A DNA stretch of 64,000 nt, from assembly GCA_016214035.1 (NCBI GenBank), contig JACRPF010000006.1:1-64000 (forward strand), in the 5' to 3' direction. This DNA comes from Spirochaetota bacterium. Lineage in GTDB: Bacteria > Spirochaetota > Brachyspiria > Brachyspirales > JACRPF01. This document shows positions 24,458 to 32,409 of this stretch, one piece after another. Under the pieces are notes generated by a model. It was given only the letters and a program-made list of their open reading frames with translations, had not been told where the DNA came from and ran no database searches. The position numbers and the translations under genes are program-made. The first letter of the stretch is position 1; each line of letters opens with the position of its first letter.

Positions 24458-25366
24458 ATGAAAGAAAAATTGATCAACGCGGCAATCGCACTCATAATCG
24501 CCGCAGTACTGCTCATCGGATTCCGCATCACCTCAAAGATATTATCCAACACGAAAAAAGGCGCGAAGGTCACCTACGAAGTATCGGTGACGCCGATAAA
24601 AAAAGAGGAAATCCGCGACATCATTTCGATACACGGCGTGGTTGAGGGCGACCCGCAGGTAAAAGTGTACGCGACAGTTCCGGGAAAGTTCGCCTACAGT
24701 GCGGTGAAGGAAGGCACCGCCGTGAACAAGGACGACGCCATCGTATTCCTCAACCGCGACATCATCGGATATGATTATCTTCCGGCTCCGGTACGCTCGC
24801 CTATCAACGGCATCGTCACGCGCATTTACTTCATCGACCGCGGAGCATCGGTATCGCCGGACAGACCCGTCGCCGAGGTGGCGAATATCCTCAATATGAA
24901 AGTAGTCCTCAACGTGGGTGAGAACGACCTTTTGACGGTGAAGCCGAAACAGAAAGCCATCATCGTGTCGCTGCACGACAATGCCCGCTTCATCAACGGC
25001 AGCGTTGACGCGGTAACCCCGTTTGTCGACCGGGATACGTTCTCGGGAACCATTGTCATAAAAGCGGAGAACACCAACCGCATGCTCACGCTCGGCATGT
25101 CAGTGAACGTTGATATCGAGACCGGTGTGCGCCAGACGTTTATGGTACCCGAGAAAGCGGTGCTCCTCGGACAGGAACGCGTGTATGTCTACCGGTTTGA
25201 AAACGGCATCGCTAAACCGGTGACGGTGCGGCGCGGATACGCTCAGGGCATGACAACGGAGATCATATCCGAAGCATTGAATGAAGGCGATCTTATCGTG
25301 ACCGAAGGCGCGTTCAAACTGTATGACGGCGCCACCATCGTGACGAACAAGGCTGTTAAGAAATGA
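24458..25366 (+). CDS. RND efflux periplasmic adaptor (HlyD/MFP family)
   Basis: A 302-residue membrane-fusion protein with an N-terminal anchor (INAAIALIIAAVLLIGF). The barrel-sandwich halves are seen in IRDIISIHGVVEGDPQVKVYATVPGKF and PAPVRSPINGIVTRIYFIDRGASVSPDRPVAEVA; then a beta-barrel domain (VVLNVGENDLLTVKPKQKAII) and the membrane-proximal domain (VPEKAVLLGQERVYVYRFENGIAKPVTVRRGY). The helical hairpin is very short, giving a compact protein. It would link the RND pump to the TolC protein. Start is 10 bp after tolC, and it overlaps the pump gene by 4 bp. Confidence 0.9.
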   Translation: MKEKLINAAIALIIAAVLLIGFRITSKILSNTKKGAKVTYEVSVTPIKKEEIRDIISIHGVVEGDPQVKVYATVPGKFAYSAVKEGTAVNKDDAIVFLNRDIIGYDYLPAPVRSPINGIVTRIYFIDRGASVSPDRPVAEVANILNMKVVLNVGENDLLTVKPKQKAIIVSLHDNARFINGSVDAVTPFVDRDTFSGTIVIKAENTNRMLTLGMSVNVDIETGVRQTFMVPEKAVLLGQERVYVYRFENGIAKPVTVRRGYAQGMTTEIISEALNEGDLIVTEGAFKLYDGATIVTNKAVKK

Positions 25367-28300
25367 ACATCGCAGAACTTGCCATAAAGCGGCCCGTATT
25401 CGTCGTGATGCTGGTCGCGTCCATCATCACGCTCGGCGTCATCGGCTACTCGCGTCTGCCGGTAGACCTTTTACCAAGCGTTGAATTCCCGAACATCCTG
25501 GTCACCGTGCCGTATCCGGGCGCGTCGGCTGAAGAAGTTGAAAATCTCGTAGCCAAGGAAATTGAAAGCGAATTCTCCACCATGGAGGGCATAGACCTCG
25601 TGCGTTCCATCTGCCGCGAGAATGTGGCCATCGTCGTGGCGCAGTTCAAACTCGGCGTCGATATCAAATTCGCGGAGCTGAAAAGCCGTGAAAAGATTCA
25701 GCTTGTCCGTCCGCGCCTGCCCTCGGATATCCAGGAACCCATCATCCGCCGCTTTTCGCTCGGCGAACTGCCCATCATGTATGTGGCGCTTGAAGGCAAC
25801 CGGGACCTTGCGCTCATGCGCGAGATCCTCGTTGACGACGTCAAACCGTCGCTGGAACAGATTCCCGGCGTCGGTTCTGTCGAAATCTCCGGCGGGCGTC
25901 AGCGCGTTGTCCGCATCACGCTCGACAAAGCGCTCCTGTCGGCGAACGGCGTCACTTTCAATCAGATATCCGACGCCATTCGAAGACGCAATGTGAACTT
26001 CCCCGTCGGCGAGATAAAAGGTACGGCAAAAAACGTTTCGGTGCGTGTGGTCGGAAAATATTCGACCTTCAAAGAGATCGGCGAGACGCCGGTGACAACG
26101 CTTTCGGGAAAGACCGTACGCGTAAAAGACCTTGCCGGCGTATCGCTTGAGATCGCCGACGAGGTGACCCGTGCCCGCGTGGGCGACAAGAACGCGGTGC
26201 TCCTCCTCATCTACAAACAGAGCGGCGCGAACACGGTGAAGGTGGCCGAGGAAGTAAGAAAGGAAATGGCGGCGCTTCAGAAAAAGCTCCCGTCCGACGT
26301 GAAACTTTCCATCGCCAACGATTCGTCGCGGAGCATCGAACGGAGCATCAACGGCGTGCGTGACGACATCATCCTCGGCGCGATACTCGCCATACTCGTG
26401 GTGTGGCTCTTCCTCGGCAATTTCAGATCCACCATCATCACCGCGGCCGCGCTCCCCAACTCGCTCATCGGCGCGTTCTTCTTCGTGTTCCTGTTCGGCT
26501 TCGGCATCAACACGATGACGCTCCTCGCCTTGTCGCTCGCTATCGGGCTTCTCATCGACGACTCCATCGTGGTGCGTGAAAACATATTCCGATACGTCGA
26601 GATGGGCCTGACACCGCGCGACGCCGCCATCAAGGGAACGAATGAAGTGGCCATGGCCGTGCTCTCGACGACGCTCGCCATCATGGCGGTGTTCATCCCC
26701 ATATCGTTTCTGCAGGGCATCGTGGGACAGTTTTTCAAGCAGTTCGGTTTCACCGTCGCATTCGGGCTCCTCATCTCGCTCGTCGACGCGTTCACCACGG
26801 CGCCAATGCTCTCCGCATACTGGTTCAAAAAAACGGAGAAAAAGGAATCCAAAGGCGTTCTCGCGTTCTTCGATCTCATCAATAAGAAATGGAATGAGTT
26901 CTACGCCGTTATCAACGGCATCTACAGCAAACTCATCGTCTGGGCGCTTAACCGAAAGCGCGTGGTGCTCATCGGTGTCGGCGGGCTTCTCGTGTTCAGC
27001 ATGATATCGTGTCAGTTCATCGGCATGAGTTTTTTCGGCTCCGAAGACCGCGGAACGTTTGTCGTATATCTCGAAGCCTACCCCGGCGCGCCGCTGAATG
27101 TCGTCGACGGCAACATGAAAAAAGTCGAGACGTTCATCCGCTCGCACAAGGACGTCGAGACCTGTTACGCCATCGTGGGCGGCGAAGCGTCCACCACCGG
27201 GAACTTCGCGTCGCATGTTGGCTCGATCTATGTGAACCTGCTGCCGATCCACAAACGTAAACTTTCCACGCAGGACCTCATGACGCGTACGCGCAATTTC
27301 ATCCGGAACGAGATGGGACGCGAAGTACAGTTCAAGATGATCGAGCAGGGCTTCGCCGGCGGCAATGAAGGCGCGCCGATAACCATCAACATCAGCGGGC
27401 CCGACCTGAAAACGCTCGAAGGTCTCGCCCTTAGCATGCAGCGCATACTCCTTGAAACGCCCGGTGCCGCGGACGTGGACTCCAGTTTCCGTCCGGGCAA
27501 ACCCGAGATCGTCGTGCGTCTGGACGCGGTGAAAGCCGAACAGCTTAACATCTCCACGCTCGAGGTGGGCGGAACGCTCCGCCAGCTCATGCAGGGCGAA
27601 CCGCGCGTATCGAGATTCAGCACCGGCGAGCGCGATTACGACATCGTGATGCGGCTTGACGATAAAAGCCGCTCGAGCATCGATTCGCTGAAATCGCTTA
27701 TGGTAACCACGCGGGCCGGCAAAAAAGTACCGCTTGCGGCCATCGCTTCATTCACCTATTCGTCGGGACCGCTTGAGATACGGCGTGAAAATAAGCTCAG
27801 ACTTGTGAAGCTCAGCGCGAACATACTCAACGGCTATTCGCTCAGCGAGCTTAAAAAGACCATCGAGCAGCGGACAAAAAAAGAGATCATGTTCCCCGCG
27901 GGATATAAATATGAATTCGTCGGGCAGTCGCAGCAGTTCGCCGACCTCGCCACGCAGATGGTGATGGCGATGCTTCTGTCGGTGGTGTTCATGTACATGA
28001 TACTCGCGTCACTCTACAACTCGTTCATACAGCCCATCTACGTGATGCTTACGCTCCCGCTCGCCATCATCGGTGCATTCCTGGGACTCCTCATGACCGG
28101 CGTCAATCTCAATGTGTACGGTTTCATCGGCATGCTCATCGTGCTCGGGCTCGTGGCGAAAAACGCGATCCTTCTTATAGACTTCGCCAACCAGAAACGC
28201 GAAACGGGCATGTCGGTACGCGAAGCGCTGCTGGCCGCGGCACCCATACGGCTGCGCCCCATTCTCATGACGACGTTCGCCATGATATTCGGAATGCTGC

Positions 28301-28467
28301 CCATCGCGCTCGGTTTGAGCGAAGGATCGAAAGGCCGCGAGTCGATGCCGGTGGTCGTCATCGGCGGGCTCATCACCTCTACATTTCTTACGCTCATTGT
28401 CATACCGATATTCTACGAGCTCATCGAAGGATATTTCGAGAAGCATAAGAAGATGGCACTGATGTAA
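25363..28467 (+). CDS. RND family efflux transporter permease
   Basis: A 1034-residue inner-membrane proton-driven pump of the hydrophobe/amphiphile exporter type. Seen: the conserved N-terminus ELAIKRPVFVVMLVASIITLG, PYPGASAEEVENLVAKEIE, the TM4 Asp-Asp pair of the proton relay in AIGLLIDDSIVVRENIFRY and the TM10 Lys in VLGLVAKNAILLIDFANQKRE. It has twelve expected membrane helices with two large periplasmic loops; the length is normal. It is the last gene of the MarR-controlled operon. Substrates cannot be told from sequence. Confidence 0.95.
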   Translation: MNIAELAIKRPVFVVMLVASIITLGVIGYSRLPVDLLPSVEFPNILVTVPYPGASAEEVENLVAKEIESEFSTMEGIDLVRSICRENVAIVVAQFKLGVDIKFAELKSREKIQLVRPRLPSDIQEPIIRRFSLGELPIMYVALEGNRDLALMREILVDDVKPSLEQIPGVGSVEISGGRQRVVRITLDKALLSANGVTFNQISDAIRRRNVNFPVGEIKGTAKNVSVRVVGKYSTFKEIGETPVTTLSGKTVRVKDLAGVSLEIADEVTRARVGDKNAVLLLIYKQSGANTVKVAEEVRKEMAALQKKLPSDVKLSIANDSSRSIERSINGVRDDIILGAILAILVVWLFLGNFRSTIITAAALPNSLIGAFFFVFLFGFGINTMTLLALSLAIGLLIDDSIVVRENIFRYVEMGLTPRDAAIKGTNEVAMAVLSTTLAIMAVFIPISFLQGIVGQFFKQFGFTVAFGLLISLVDAFTTAPMLSAYWFKKTEKKESKGVLAFFDLINKKWNEFYAVINGIYSKLIVWALNRKRVVLIGVGGLLVFSMISCQFIGMSFFGSEDRGTFVVYLEAYPGAPLNVVDGNMKKVETFIRSHKDVETCYAIVGGEASTTGNFASHVGSIYVNLLPIHKRKLSTQDLMTRTRNFIRNEMGREVQFKMIEQGFAGGNEGAPITINISGPDLKTLEGLALSMQRILLETPGAADVDSSFRPGKPEIVVRLDAVKAEQLNISTLEVGGTLRQLMQGEPRVSRFSTGERDYDIVMRLDDKSRSSIDSLKSLMVTTRAGKKVPLAAIASFTYSSGPLEIRRENKLRLVKLSANILNGYSLSELKKTIEQRTKKEIMFPAGYKYEFVGQSQQFADLATQMVMAMLLSVVFMYMILASLYNSFIQPIYVMLTLPLAIIGAFLGLLMTGVNLNVYGFIGMLIVLGLVAKNAILLIDFANQKRETGMSVREALLAAAPIRLRPILMTTFAMIFGMLPIALGLSEGSKGRESMPVVVIGGLITSTFLTLIVIPIFYELIEGYFEKHKKMALM

Positions 28468-28494
28468 CCCATCGCCGTGCAGCATCCGGCATCG

Positions 28495-28522
28495 TTGCAA
28501 AAATACCTCCTTTTGGTATAGT
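28495..28522 (+). promoter_or_regulatory. Possible promoter of the PRPP synthetase gene
   Basis: TTGCAA (28495-28500), 16 bp, TATAGT (28517-28522), followed by AGAGGAG before the ATG at 28549. Confidence 0.4.
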
Positions 28523-28548
28523 GACATTATAAACAAGAGGAGTCTGCA

Positions 28549-29526
28549 ATGCAGAAAGACATCAAGATATTCGCCGGAAGTTCCGGGAAAGTGTTCGCGC
28601 AGCGCATGTGCGGCTTTCTCCGCGTGCCGGTACGCCCGACTGAAGTAATCACCTTTTCTGAAGGCAACACGTACGTGAAGATCGGCGAGCATGTGCGCGG
28701 CAGCGAAGTATATCTGGTGCAGACCATCGGCATGCATGCGAACGACGAACTCATGGAGCTCCTGTTCTGGATGGATGCGTTCAAACGCTCCGGGGCCGCA
28801 TATGTGACCGCGGTCATTCCGTACTTCAGTTATGCCAAAGGCGATAAAAAAGATGAACCGCGAGTTTCCATCCGCGCCCGGGTGTGCGCCGAATGCATAG
28901 AGCTTGCGGGAGCCGACCGGCTCATGATGATGGACCTGCATGCGGCGCAGATACAAGGGTTCTTCAAGAAGCCGGTGGACCATCTCTTTGCAAGACCGCT
29001 GCTCACCGCCGCTATCAGAAAAATGAAAATCCCCGATGCGGTCATCGTATCGCCGGACGCAGGCTACGCAAAGAACGCACGCAAATTCGCTGGCGTGCTC
29101 GGACTGCCGGTAGCCATAGGAGATAAAAGTCGCAAAGGCCACGACGAACAGGCGGAGGTACTTGAGATTATCGGCGACGTGAAAAACAAGAATGCAATCA
29201 TCGTGGATGATTTCAGTCTGTCAGCGGGAACGATCGCCGATCTGTCGCGTCAGCTGAAAGAACGCGGCGCAAATAAGGTCTACGCATGCCTTTCACACGC
29301 GCCGCTGAGCGCGGAAGGCGTCAACCGCATCGAACGGAGCCCGGTGGAGATGCTCATCACCACCGACAGCATCGCCAATCCGAACCTGAAGGCGTCAAAA
29401 AAAATCGTGACGATCTCGGCGGCTCCCCTGTTCGCGGAGGCGATACGCCGCATGCAGAACCGCACATCCGTCAGCGATCTTTTTGAGTCCATTCCGCAAA
29501 AGGTCCTGAAAAGCGCTTTGTCCTAG
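28549..29526 (+). CDS. Ribose-phosphate pyrophosphokinase-like protein with altered motifs
   Basis: A 325-residue PRPP synthetase homologue; such enzymes transfer pyrophosphate from ATP to ribose 5-phosphate. Two PRTase-type domains are clear. Conserved: MDLHAAQIQGFF (the DLHAxQIQGFF motif), VSPDAGYAKNARKFA, and a Lys and Arg in the catalytic loop (DKSRKGH for the usual DKRRP). Changed: the ATP-binding loop is YAKGDKKDEPRV instead of YARQDRK, and the ribose-phosphate loop is VDDFSLSAGT instead of VDDIIDTAGT, losing one Asp. It may be a true but divergent Prs or a paralogue with a changed substrate. AGAGGAG precedes the ATG. Confidence 0.75.
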   Translation: MQKDIKIFAGSSGKVFAQRMCGFLRVPVRPTEVITFSEGNTYVKIGEHVRGSEVYLVQTIGMHANDELMELLFWMDAFKRSGAAYVTAVIPYFSYAKGDKKDEPRVSIRARVCAECIELAGADRLMMMDLHAAQIQGFFKKPVDHLFARPLLTAAIRKMKIPDAVIVSPDAGYAKNARKFAGVLGLPVAIGDKSRKGHDEQAEVLEIIGDVKNKNAIIVDDFSLSAGTIADLSRQLKERGANKVYACLSHAPLSAEGVNRIERSPVEMLITTDSIANPNLKASKKIVTISAAPLFAEAIRRMQNRTSVSDLFESIPQKVLKSALS

Positions 29527-29550
29527 TGACGACCATCCGGACGCGTCTCC

Positions 29551-29579
29551 TTGACACGGGAATGGTTCCTTGCTAGAAT
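29551..29579 (+). promoter_or_regulatory. Sigma-70-type promoter of the two-repeat exported protein
   Basis: TTGACA (29551-29556), 17 bp, TAGAAT (29574-29579); the ATG at 29609 follows a GGAGG site. Confidence 0.7.
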
Positions 29580-29608
29580 AGCACTATCTTCGAGGCATGG
29601 AGGTTTCC

Positions 29609-30544
29609 ATGAAACTGCATCATCTCTTCATTTTCATCATCGCTGCTCTTTCACTCTCGGCAGCAGCAAGCGTGAGCGATCTGGCCGGACCGGGCGCGGC
29701 AAAAGCCACAGCCGCCAGCGGTCAGAAACGCTGTTCCGACAGGTTCAAGATCACCGCCGTACCCGCGGTATTTGCGAACGCAACAATGATCACCATAGAA
29801 CGCGGCGACAGTGCGCAGAAATCGCCGGGTTTCTCGTTCAAAATCTCGGGCGATGCAACCGTGTATCTCCTCGTCCACGACCGCGGCACGGCAAACGTCC
29901 CGGCCGGCTGGACAAAGACGCCTATGAAAGTTGAATGGACCACCGATGACGGCAGCATGAACCTGACCGATACGGTGTATAAAAAAACATTTCCCGCTGG
30001 ACTGGTGACAATACCGCCGCATGACGGAAGGGATGAAGGCGGCGCCTTCGGTGTTCCCAATGCCGCTGTGGTGACCGCATCCGACGGTACTCCCGCAGCT
30101 GCCGGTGCGACGGATACACCGAAAGGCCCCGTAAGCATCAGCGGACTTCCCGAGAACCTGCAGGCGAAAGTTATGCCGTGTGTCAAAGGCAGCACGCGCC
30201 TCTCTTCAGGCTTTACCCTGGTGACAATTCCCCCGGCACTCGCCAACGGACAACTTGTGGGCATCGTCCGCGGTGAACGCACAGCGGCGGCACCCGCATG
30301 GAAATTCAGCATATCGAAAGCGGCAACCGTATATCTCCTGGTGCATGACCGCGGCACTCCTGCGCTGCCGTCCGGCTGGACACAGACGTCCATGAAAGTG
30401 GAATGGACAACCGGCGACGCCACACTCACCGACACCGTGTATGTCCGCGACTTTTCCGCAGGAACGGTGGATATCCCCGGACACAGCGGCATGGACGGCG
30501 AGACCTACGGCATACCGAACAGCTGCGTCATCGTTTCAAAATAA
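29609..30544 (+). CDS. Exported protein with two tandem beta-sandwich repeats
   Basis: A 311-residue secreted protein with signal peptide LHHLFIFIIAALSLSAAA. It contains two homologous repeats of about 115 residues. Paired segments are VYLLVHDRGTANVPAGWTKT and VYLLVHDRGTPALPSGWTQT, followed in both by MKVEWTT and then VYKKTFPAGLVTIP or VYVRDFSAGTVDIP. The pattern resembles a repeat seen in secreted polysaccharide-associated proteins (VYVAYDSR.. followed by DFPAGTV), so a matrix- or sugar-binding role is possible, but this is inference. GGAGG lies six bases before the ATG at 29609; the ATG at 29597 has none. Confidence 0.75.
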   Translation: MKLHHLFIFIIAALSLSAAASVSDLAGPGAAKATAASGQKRCSDRFKITAVPAVFANATMITIERGDSAQKSPGFSFKISGDATVYLLVHDRGTANVPAGWTKTPMKVEWTTDDGSMNLTDTVYKKTFPAGLVTIPPHDGRDEGGAFGVPNAAVVTASDGTPAAAGATDTPKGPVSISGLPENLQAKVMPCVKGSTRLSSGFTLVTIPPALANGQLVGIVRGERTAAAPAWKFSISKAATVYLLVHDRGTPALPSGWTQTSMKVEWTTGDATLTDTVYVRDFSAGTVDIPGHSGMDGETYGIPNSCVIVSK

Positions 30545-30577
30545 TATAGCCGCTATTCCGGTAACCGGAGAACGCTT

Positions 30578-30605
30578 TTGACATTTTACTGTGCGCGGTT
30601 ATAAT
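30578..30605 (+). promoter_or_regulatory. Consensus promoter, nearly leaderless
   Basis: TTGACA (30578-30583), 16 bp, TATAAT (30600-30605). The ATG at 30616 is only 10 bases beyond the -10 box and has no ribosome site, so the leader would be about 3-4 nt. Confidence 0.65.
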
Positions 30606-30615
30606 CCCGCGGCAT

Positions 30616-31131
30616 ATGAAAAAACGTAATCTATCGCGCACCGCATCTGTGCTCTTTACAGCGACGGCAATGATGATGCTGATGTCGTGTGCCGCCGCAG
30701 ACCGCGACAACGTGATGCGAACACGGCTTGTAGAGTTCGACATGAAACTTGCGAAGACAATCCGTTCGCGTGACACATCCGCGCTCATCGATATGTTCAT
30801 GCTCTCGCAGCGCATCAACAATATCGACACATTGAAAGCGATGCGCGTACGTATTGCGGCCAGCCCGAATGATGTCCGCGCTTCACTCGTCGATCACGGC
30901 TCATACTATCGGCGCATCATGTCCGATAAAGAATATTCGATTGCGTCGTTCTTGCATGAAGGGCGGGCACCGGAAGTTACCTATGACGTGTTTCAGAGCG
31001 GGAATATGACGGCTGCATCAATCCGTTATGGCAAAGCCGATACGCCGATGTACGGCGTTGAATTCATCGTCCTTTACCAGAACGGCGGATGGCATCTCTT
31101 GACGATCAATTTCGGTGACGCAGATGCATAA
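30616..31131 (+). CDS. Small lipoprotein of unknown function
   Basis: A 171-residue lipoprotein with lipobox LMSC at residues about 22-25, preceded by a basic start and hydrophobic core. The mature protein has a helical first half (VMRTRLVEFDMKLAKTIRSRDTSALIDMFMLSQRINNIDTL) and a beta-rich second half ending FIVLYQNGGWHLLTINFGD, a shape like NTF2-type/DUF4878-like lipoproteins. No firm family. It overlaps the next lipoprotein gene by 8 bp, so the two are translationally coupled. The G+C and codon use match the neighbourhood. Confidence 0.75.
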   Translation: MKKRNLSRTASVLFTATAMMMLMSCAAADRDNVMRTRLVEFDMKLAKTIRSRDTSALIDMFMLSQRINNIDTLKAMRVRIAASPNDVRASLVDHGSYYRRIMSDKEYSIASFLHEGRAPEVTYDVFQSGNMTAASIRYGKADTPMYGVEFIVLYQNGGWHLLTINFGDADA

Positions 31132-31519
31132 AACGATTGCCTTTATCATTGCATTCACCGGCGCGGTCATCGGATGCTCCGGCGATTCGCGACAGAAAAG
31201 TGAATTAATGAACTTCTATACTCGATTCCGCAGTGCCGCCATCGTAAACGACACGGCGTGGATACGCGCAAACGCATCGCCAGAGCTGCCGGTGCATGCA
31301 CAGGCGCTCTGCAGCGGAACGAACGGTGCGCTCAAATCTATATTCACCGCAGGCGGCGGAACGAATATGTTTGTCTCGTTCGCATATGTGCCGGCTGCAA
31401 ACGCACTGCGCGCAACGATAGTCATCCAGAACGAAACGCTTCCCGGAGCAGCGCTGCTTGTCTCAGCCGTCTATCGTGATAATCGCCGCTGGTCTATCGA
31501 CAATATACTCTGCCGTTAG
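31124..31519 (+). CDS. Small lipoprotein, coupled to the upstream lipoprotein
   Basis: A 131-residue lipoprotein with lipobox AVIGC near residue 17. The mature part (LMNFYTRFRSAAIVNDTAWIRANASPELPVHAQALC) followed by beta strands ending AVYRDNRRWSIDNILCR has the same helix-then-sheet plan as its neighbour, so the pair may be distant relatives. The ATG at 31124 is used with GGTGA upstream; a GTG at 31115 is the alternative. Its stop overlaps the stop of the convergent AraC gene by 4 bp. Confidence 0.7.
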   Translation: MHKTIAFIIAFTGAVIGCSGDSRQKSELMNFYTRFRSAAIVNDTAWIRANASPELPVHAQALCSGTNGALKSIFTAGGGTNMFVSFAYVPAANALRATIVIQNETLPGAALLVSAVYRDNRRWSIDNILCR

Positions 31520-32286
31520 ACGCCTGTTTTAGACGCTTTGCGAAACGCACCCGGCGTCATTCCTTTCCATTGCCTGAACACACGGCTTAAGTGCGATGCA
31601 TCCGCGAACGACAAACGCTCCGCTATCGACTCAAGCGGGAGCGTTGTACCCGCAAGCATTCCGGCGGCGGCCTCCGCTTTCAGCATGAGAACATATTTCA
31701 TCGGCGGATATCCTATCGCTTTGCTGAATACACGGATGAAATGTTCACGCGTGAATCCCGACGCGCGCGCGAGTTCCTGAAGCCGCACCGTGCCGTAAAT
31801 CGATGACTGCATGAGCGCAAGCGCCGGCTCAACGGCGGCGGCAGCATCACCTTCGTCAGACGCCGAACGTGACGCCGCAATCTCGTACAAAAACGCCGCC
31901 AGCTGAAGCTCCGCGCTTGTCTTGAAATACCCGGCACGATTGACGTTCTGACGGATTGTCTCAAATAAATACCGCCGGTTCGTACCAATCTGAAAAAAGC
32001 GTTTCCGGCGCATTCTCTTCAGGAGCCGTGTAAGCTCGCCCTCGCTTGCATCAATGGCGACACCGGCAATATACTGGCGTATATATCCCGCGTCACCCGC
32101 GGCTATGATGCGGTGCGACTCGTCCGGAAACACGAAAAAGAAATGGCCGGGATGAACCTTCGTGCGGACACCGCGGCATTCAAATAACCCGCCGCCATCG
32201 ATGACATAATGGAGCTCGACATGCGCATCGTTATGCACCGGCATCCGTGTGTGCGTCTCATGAAAACCTATCGTGATGATATGCAT
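31516..32286 (-). CDS. AraC family transcriptional regulator
   Basis: A 256-residue AraC regulator. The N-terminal cupin segment is HNDAHVELHYVIDGGGLFECRGVRTKVHPGHFFFVFPDESHRI. The C-terminal DNA-binding domain has VRLQELARASGFTREHFIRVFSKAIGYPPMKYVLMLKAEAA and IAERLSFADASHLSRVFRQWKGMTPGAFRKA. It is divergent from a sulfatase gene, with promoters 28 bp apart, and most likely activates it on sensing a sulfated-glycan product. The start codon lies six bases after a TATACT box with no ribosome site (leaderless arrangement). Confidence 0.9.
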   Translation of the reverse strand: MHIITIGFHETHTRMPVHNDAHVELHYVIDGGGLFECRGVRTKVHPGHFFFVFPDESHRIIAAGDAGYIRQYIAGVAIDASEGELTRLLKRMRRKRFFQIGTNRRYLFETIRQNVNRAGYFKTSAELQLAAFLYEIAASRSASDEGDAAAAVEPALALMQSSIYGTVRLQELARASGFTREHFIRVFSKAIGYPPMKYVLMLKAEAAAGMLAGTTLPLESIAERLSFADASHLSRVFRQWKGMTPGAFRKASKTGV

Positions 32287-32292
32287 ACCGCC

Positions 32293-32320
32293 AGTATATC
32301 GCCGTCCGGGTAAAAATCAA
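32293..32320 (-). promoter_or_regulatory. Promoter of AraC gene; leaderless arrangement
   Basis: On the minus strand TTGATT (32320-32315), 16 bp, TATACT (32298-32293), then six bases to the ATG at 32286. Confidence 0.6.
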
Positions 32321-32348
32321 TTTTATACAATTCCGCGACAATCGTACA

Positions 32349-32377
32349 TTGACCGGAATGCGTTCCTTCCATATATT
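32349..32377 (+). promoter_or_regulatory. Sigma-70-type promoter of the sulfatase gene
   Basis: TTGACC (32349-32354), 17 bp, TATATT (32372-32377), followed by CGGAG and the ATG at 32410. Confidence 0.6.
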
Positions 32378-32409
32378 ACGACAGAGAACAACATCGTTAC
32401 GGAGTGCAT

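Noticed and set aside
25471-27252. Minus-strand ORF of 593 codons opposite the RND gene
   Set aside because: Antisense shadow of a G+C-rich conserved gene; the translation is His/Arg/Asp/Glu-rich with no motifs and the plus-strand RND protein is unambiguous.
28009-29142. Minus-strand ORF of 377 codons spanning the RND 3' end and prs
   Set aside because: Crosses two well-supported plus-strand genes and has the same shadow composition.
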